This document shows positions 60,657-64,000 of a DNA stretch of 64,000 bases, piece by piece; the stretch's first letter is position 1, and the number at the start of each line of letters is the position of its first letter. This DNA comes from Burkholderia sp. MS389 (GTDB lineage Bacteria > Pseudomonadota > Gammaproteobacteria > Burkholderiales > Burkholderiaceae). The position numbers and the translations under genes were made by a program. Under the pieces are notes generated by a model. That model worked only from the letters and a program-made list of their open reading frames with translations, ran no database searches and was not told the DNA's origin. The stretch is from NCBI RefSeq assembly GCF_016899425.1, contig NZ_CP045994.1:1-64000 (forward strand), read 5' to 3'.

Positions 60657-62495
60657 ATGAGCAATCCCGCAAGCAATACCACCGACAAGAAGGCAAAAGT
60701 CGTCGTCATCCAGGCACAGCACGAACGTGGAGGCGGTTCGTCTGCACGAGTGACGCTGACACCCCACTCGAATACCTGCACGAAGCAGATCGACTGCGAT
60801 CCACGGCAGCCGATCCCGGTGATCTTCATTCCCGGCGTCATGGGATCCTTGCTACTCGACCGGAACACCGGCAACGAAATATGGAGCCCACCGAATAGCA
60901 TCGCCGAGTCCCTGGCTTTCGCTGCTTCCGGGTACTTCGCAAATGCTGCGGAGCGCCAGATACGTTACGACCCATATGCGGCCATGGTCTCGGCCTTCGG
61001 AGACGTCAGCACGGACGGGTGCGACGTTTCAGTAGAGGAGGCGCGGCGCCGAGGCTGGGGATCCGTGCACCGCGGAAGCTACCACTCAACCTTCGCGTGG
61101 CTCGAACGCGAACTGAATAACCCGGCCGACTCAGGCAAGCTGCTCGGGGCTTGGGCATCGGGCGACCCGAAGGGCGAGACATTCACGCTGAATCCGGTCA
61201 TCGGCACCTCACCGAAGTTATACGGCGCACACGGCGCGACTGCTGACGTGATTCACGCCACGTCCGACGAGTTCAGGAAATTCTGCCAGTTTCGCTATCC
61301 CGTCTACGCAATCGGCTACAACTGGCTTCAGTCGAATCTCGATTCGGCTCGGGATGTGGTCGAAGGCATCGACTGCGTCGACAAGAAGCGCAACAAGAAG
61401 GCTCGGCTTATGGGCATCCGGGAAATCTGCGAAGAGAACAAGGTGAAGAAGGCGATCGTCATTACACATTCGATGGGCGGGCTTGTCACGCGAATGGCGT
61501 CGGTAATCGCTGGGCATGCCGACCTAATGTACGGGGTGATTCACGGCGCGCAGCCGGCTACGGGTGCACCGCTTGCAGCACGGCGATTCCGGGCCGGGGC
61601 ACAAACAGAAAACACGGTCATCAATCAGGTGCTGGCGGGACGAAATGGTCTCGAGTTCACGGCCGTGACGGCGAATGCGCCCGGGCCTTTGGAGCTCTTG
61701 CCGATGCCGGATTATCGCAATGGGGAACCGTGGTGGATCGTGTGCAACCTGAAACGCGAGCCGATTCTCAGTCTCCCGAAATCGGGCGATACGCTCGCGC
61801 TATACACATCGCAGGCGTGGTACGGAGTGGTGCCTGATCAGTCGGACTCGGCTCTGGATCCGGCAGGAATTGTCCGGAAGCGGTTGGCGGATAGCAATTC
61901 AAAAAAATCTCTTCAGGAAAACCTCCTCGACACGATGAAAGAGGTCGTTTTCCGCCAAGGCCTGTTGATCAATAAATATCATCCCAACACCTACGCTTTC
62001 TACGGAAACGGCTCTCTTCAGGAGCCCTCCGAGGGTTCGCCATTAGGCACTAGCGCCCCGACAGGACCCAAGCGTCGAGAAGTTTCCGAATCTAGTGGAG
62101 GGTTGCTCACATTCGGACGGATCCTATGGCGAGGCCCCTTCCCCAAAGGCACAACCGAAGACGACCTGCTTCGTGCTCAGTTTCTGAGCGATAACCGCAG
62201 AGGCCAAATTCGCATCCGCATCAAAGATCAGACATACACGATAGAAGCTGAGTTAGCGACCCCTAACTCAGCAGCTGATCGTGGGTTGATTTTCGGCGAT
62301 GGCACCGTCCCGGTCTGGTCCGGTGAATCGGTAGCTCGTGGACTGAAAGAAGGGATACCTGGCGGCAAAGCCGAAGGTGTACATATCGCATTCGATCAAA
62401 AGGGCTTTGGTCATCAAGAATGCTTCAAACATCCGTGGGCCAGATGGGCGACGCTGTACAGCATAGTCAAAATCGCAAGGCATATCGAGGCATGA
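60657..62495 (+). CDS. T6SS lipase effector (Tle-type alpha/beta hydrolase)
   Basis: A 612-residue alpha/beta-hydrolase without a signal peptide. The entry segment PVIFIPGVMGSLLLDR resembles LCAT-type lipases, the nucleophile elbow is VITHSMGGLV (Ser272 in HxSxGG), and the acid/base region has GLIFGDGTVPVWSGES (Asp about 548) and a later GHQECFKHP His. It probably hydrolyses phospholipids of rival bacteria after delivery by the adjacent VgrG. It overlaps the immunity gene by 4 bp. The family number within Tle is uncertain, but the Tli4-type partner suggests Tle4-like. Confidence 0.87.
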   Translation: MSNPASNTTDKKAKVVVIQAQHERGGGSSARVTLTPHSNTCTKQIDCDPRQPIPVIFIPGVMGSLLLDRNTGNEIWSPPNSIAESLAFAASGYFANAAERQIRYDPYAAMVSAFGDVSTDGCDVSVEEARRRGWGSVHRGSYHSTFAWLERELNNPADSGKLLGAWASGDPKGETFTLNPVIGTSPKLYGAHGATADVIHATSDEFRKFCQFRYPVYAIGYNWLQSNLDSARDVVEGIDCVDKKRNKKARLMGIREICEENKVKKAIVITHSMGGLVTRMASVIAGHADLMYGVIHGAQPATGAPLAARRFRAGAQTENTVINQVLAGRNGLEFTAVTANAPGPLELLPMPDYRNGEPWWIVCNLKREPILSLPKSGDTLALYTSQAWYGVVPDQSDSALDPAGIVRKRLADSNSKKSLQENLLDTMKEVVFRQGLLINKYHPNTYAFYGNGSLQEPSEGSPLGTSAPTGPKRREVSESSGGLLTFGRILWRGPFPKGTTEDDLLRAQFLSDNRRGQIRIRIKDQTYTIEAELATPNSAADRGLIFGDGTVPVWSGESVARGLKEGIPGGKAEGVHIAFDQKGFGHQECFKHPWARWATLYSIVKIARHIEA

Positions 62496-63580
62496 ACATG
62501 AGCCCGTTGGATCGAATCAGAAAAGTGCTCCTGATCCCAATAGCAACCATTTTGTTGGGATCGGCCGCTTGCATGAAGAAAAACCATTCGGAGTACGATG
62601 TGAGATCTCCCGTGATACACGATACGCGCCCGTGGTGCATCGGTCGCTTCGCGCTCGATCTTCCAAGTGATATCTCCGTGTACAACCAGCAATTCAAGTA
62701 CATGGATTACACCATCGAGACTACTCAAAACGTTCAGAGAGACTCATTTCTGCAAAGGGTTGAGGCCAGAGAAAAGGAGCTGAGGACTTCGCTTCGTATG
62801 GACATGACACGCGTTCCAAATACAACAAGCAATGTCTGGCTTAAGGAGGCAATCCAACCAAGCGATGACGCCCGGCTCTTCATTTTTAGAAATGCCGACA
62901 CAACGTCCATCGACCTCCCATACAAAGCTGAGGGCTACGCTTGGTCCAGCGATACTCTGTTCACGCTGAAAACCCTCATCGGCGCTCGATACGACGACTC
63001 GAATCTTCAAGTCGCGGATCAGATTCTTCGTCACATCGGCCCACGGCAGGACTGGGAGGTTCCCGCGGATGGAGCATTTTGCTTCAACGGCGGTGCAATA
63101 AGCGGTAAGCCATTTCGCGGCTTCGATGCCACGCTATCTGTCGGGCTCTTACCTGGCACCCCGTCGACCTTCGTTGTTGAGCTGCGCGAGTCGGTCGATG
63201 TCGATCAAAAGGCATCCCTGCTCGATGGTCTCCCTGCGTTCGAGATCCAGCTGAAATCTCTACTGGGACGCTACAATATCCTGAGGAAAGGCAAACGCCA
63301 GTTCGCTGGCATGGAGGCGGAAGAACTGCTGATCGCCATCAGTGAGGACGGCGTGCAGAAGTACCACTTCTATCTGCTGGCCCCAGGTGTCGAACGCGAC
63401 CTCTCGAAACCTCACACGGCGATTCAGCTGCTTTTCGGTGCGGCGCCCGACTCGATCACATCAGCCGCCGAGGCAACCTCTCCTGTCAACGAAGCACAAG
63501 CGATTCAAGCATGGGACGCGGTGCTGAACAGCTTCCACTATCGCGGCCCTCGGCCGGGTGAATCGGAGGCAACCAGGTGA
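62492..63580 (+). CDS. Tli4-family T6SS immunity lipoprotein
   Basis: A 362-residue protein with an N-terminal lipoprotein-like signal (RKVLLIPIATILLGSAAC, Cys27 as likely lipidation site), so it should sit in the periplasm where the lipase acts. The body matches the Tli4 type: PWCIGRFALDLPSD near residue 49 and the C-terminal domain starting near CFNGGAISG with FRGFDATLSVGL. The ATG at 62492 overlaps the effector stop; PAAR follows with a GTGA overlap. Three coupled genes indicate one operon. Confidence 0.85.
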   Translation: MNMSPLDRIRKVLLIPIATILLGSAACMKKNHSEYDVRSPVIHDTRPWCIGRFALDLPSDISVYNQQFKYMDYTIETTQNVQRDSFLQRVEAREKELRTSLRMDMTRVPNTTSNVWLKEAIQPSDDARLFIFRNADTTSIDLPYKAEGYAWSSDTLFTLKTLIGARYDDSNLQVADQILRHIGPRQDWEVPADGAFCFNGGAISGKPFRGFDATLSVGLLPGTPSTFVVELRESVDVDQKASLLDGLPAFEIQLKSLLGRYNILRKGKRQFAGMEAEELLIAISEDGVQKYHFYLLAPGVERDLSKPHTAIQLLFGAAPDSITSAAEATSPVNEAQAIQAWDAVLNSFHYRGPRPGESEATR

Positions 63581-63864
63581 GGCGCTATGACATCGTGAAG
63601 GCCGATACCACGACCGCGGGCGGCTTAATTCAGGGAGGCAACGGCAACGACTTGATCGGCGCGAGCGAACAGGCTTACGAGGGCGATCCGGTCTCGTGCC
63701 CCGCGTGCAAGACGGTGGGCAAGATCGTATGTGATGGGCCTCGCATCCCCACCACCGGACCAGACGGACGGCAGGCGGCACTTAGTGACGACTTATGCGT
63801 ATGCCGGTGTTCACCGTCACCGCGCCTGATTGCTTCGCAGGTCTCGTCGTTCATCGACATCTAA
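63577..63864 (+). CDS. PAAR-domain T6SS spike-tip protein
   Basis: A 95-residue single-domain PAAR protein that sharpens the VgrG tip. Recognisable are the N-terminal DTTTAGGLIQGGNGNDLI, CPACKTVGKIVCDGP and the C-terminal DDLCVCRCSPSPRLIA with Cys residues for metal. It starts at GTG 63577, overlapping the immunity-gene stop by 4 bp. No toxin domain is attached. Confidence 0.9.
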   Translation: MRRYDIVKADTTTAGGLIQGGNGNDLIGASEQAYEGDPVSCPACKTVGKIVCDGPRIPTTGPDGRQAALSDDLCVCRCSPSPRLIASQVSSFIDI

Positions 63865-64000
63865 ACCTATGCCGTAATTTCTTGCGGAGAAAACTCAAGA
63901 AGCTATGCCGTTTGGCCATCCCTCGAATTTTTCATATTTCGAGATGCCCAGTTAGGTAGACTCAAACGGCATCACCGCAAAAAGCGCGGGCCGCATGGGC
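63865..64000. other. Downstream sequence at window end
   Basis: These 136 bp contain two copies of a short CTATGCCGT motif (63868 and 63904 region) but no gene that I can support. Confidence 0.25.

Noticed and set aside
63960..64000. Possible terminator at the right edge
   Set aside because: Sequence is cut off by the window end, so no complete stem can be judged.

Overview
The window is high-GC betaproteobacterial DNA, almost certainly chromosome 1 of a Burkholderia species, probably of the cepacia complex, around the replication origin. The block rpmH-rnpA-yidD-yidC-mnmE runs left and dnaA-dnaN-gyrB runs right from a shared 0.4 kb intergenic region that holds a consensus DnaA box. Protein families and codon use elsewhere (DUF4148, DUF3592, PhnA/PhnY, phosphocholine phospholipase C, MASE4-GGDEF) fit the same assignment. 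No database search was possible; names rest on recognised motifs and family resemblance.

Layout. 1-5.2 kb: 3' end of topB, a LysR regulator divergent from a D-2-hydroxyacid dehydrogenase, a patatin, a PaaI-type thioesterase and tRNA-Lys(CTT). 5.4-10.2 kb: DUF3592 and CGNR proteins, an alpha/beta hydrolase and a three-gene cystine-type ABC importer. 10.4-19.5 kb: phosphonate and phosphorus scavenging: phnY, phnA, a relic of phnW, a FAD oxidoreductase, a GntR regulator, a Tat-exported phospholipase C and a LysR regulator. An almost identical 12-bp palindrome lies over the -35 box of both the phnA-phnY promoter and the GntR gene's own promoter, so it is probably the GntR operator. 19.6-31.7 kb: lactate permease, gshA, the alkA-ada alkylation-repair operon, a candidate small RNA with two anti-Shine-Dalgarno motifs, speG, a diguanylate cyclase and several small proteins. 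32.2-33.8 kb: a low-GC islet with a DUF6402-like protein and a small membrane protein, possibly a toxin/immunity pair. 33.9-44.8 kb: the origin block.

44.8-57.2 kb, directly downstream of gyrB, is an accessory island. It begins with a decayed mobile element: three consecutive pseudogenes (beta-flower protein, DUF2513 protein, tyrosine recombinase). Next come a tightly coupled two-gene operon (an Hsp90-like ATPase fused to a soluble histidine-kinase core, followed by a receiver-domain protein with a large unknown output domain), an HNH nuclease, an EcoRII-type restriction endonuclease, a PD-(D/E)XK protein, Vsr, a Dcm-type methyltransferase with its own HTH and a matching operator-like repeat, and another predicted PD-(D/E)XK protein. 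The kinase/receiver pair is the best candidate in the window for an undescribed defence system.

57.8-63.9 kb is an orphan type VI secretion effector module: VgrG with a C-terminal transthyretin-like extension, a lipase effector, a Tli4-type immunity lipoprotein and a PAAR tip protein, the last three joined by 4-bp overlaps. No T6SS structural genes are in the window.
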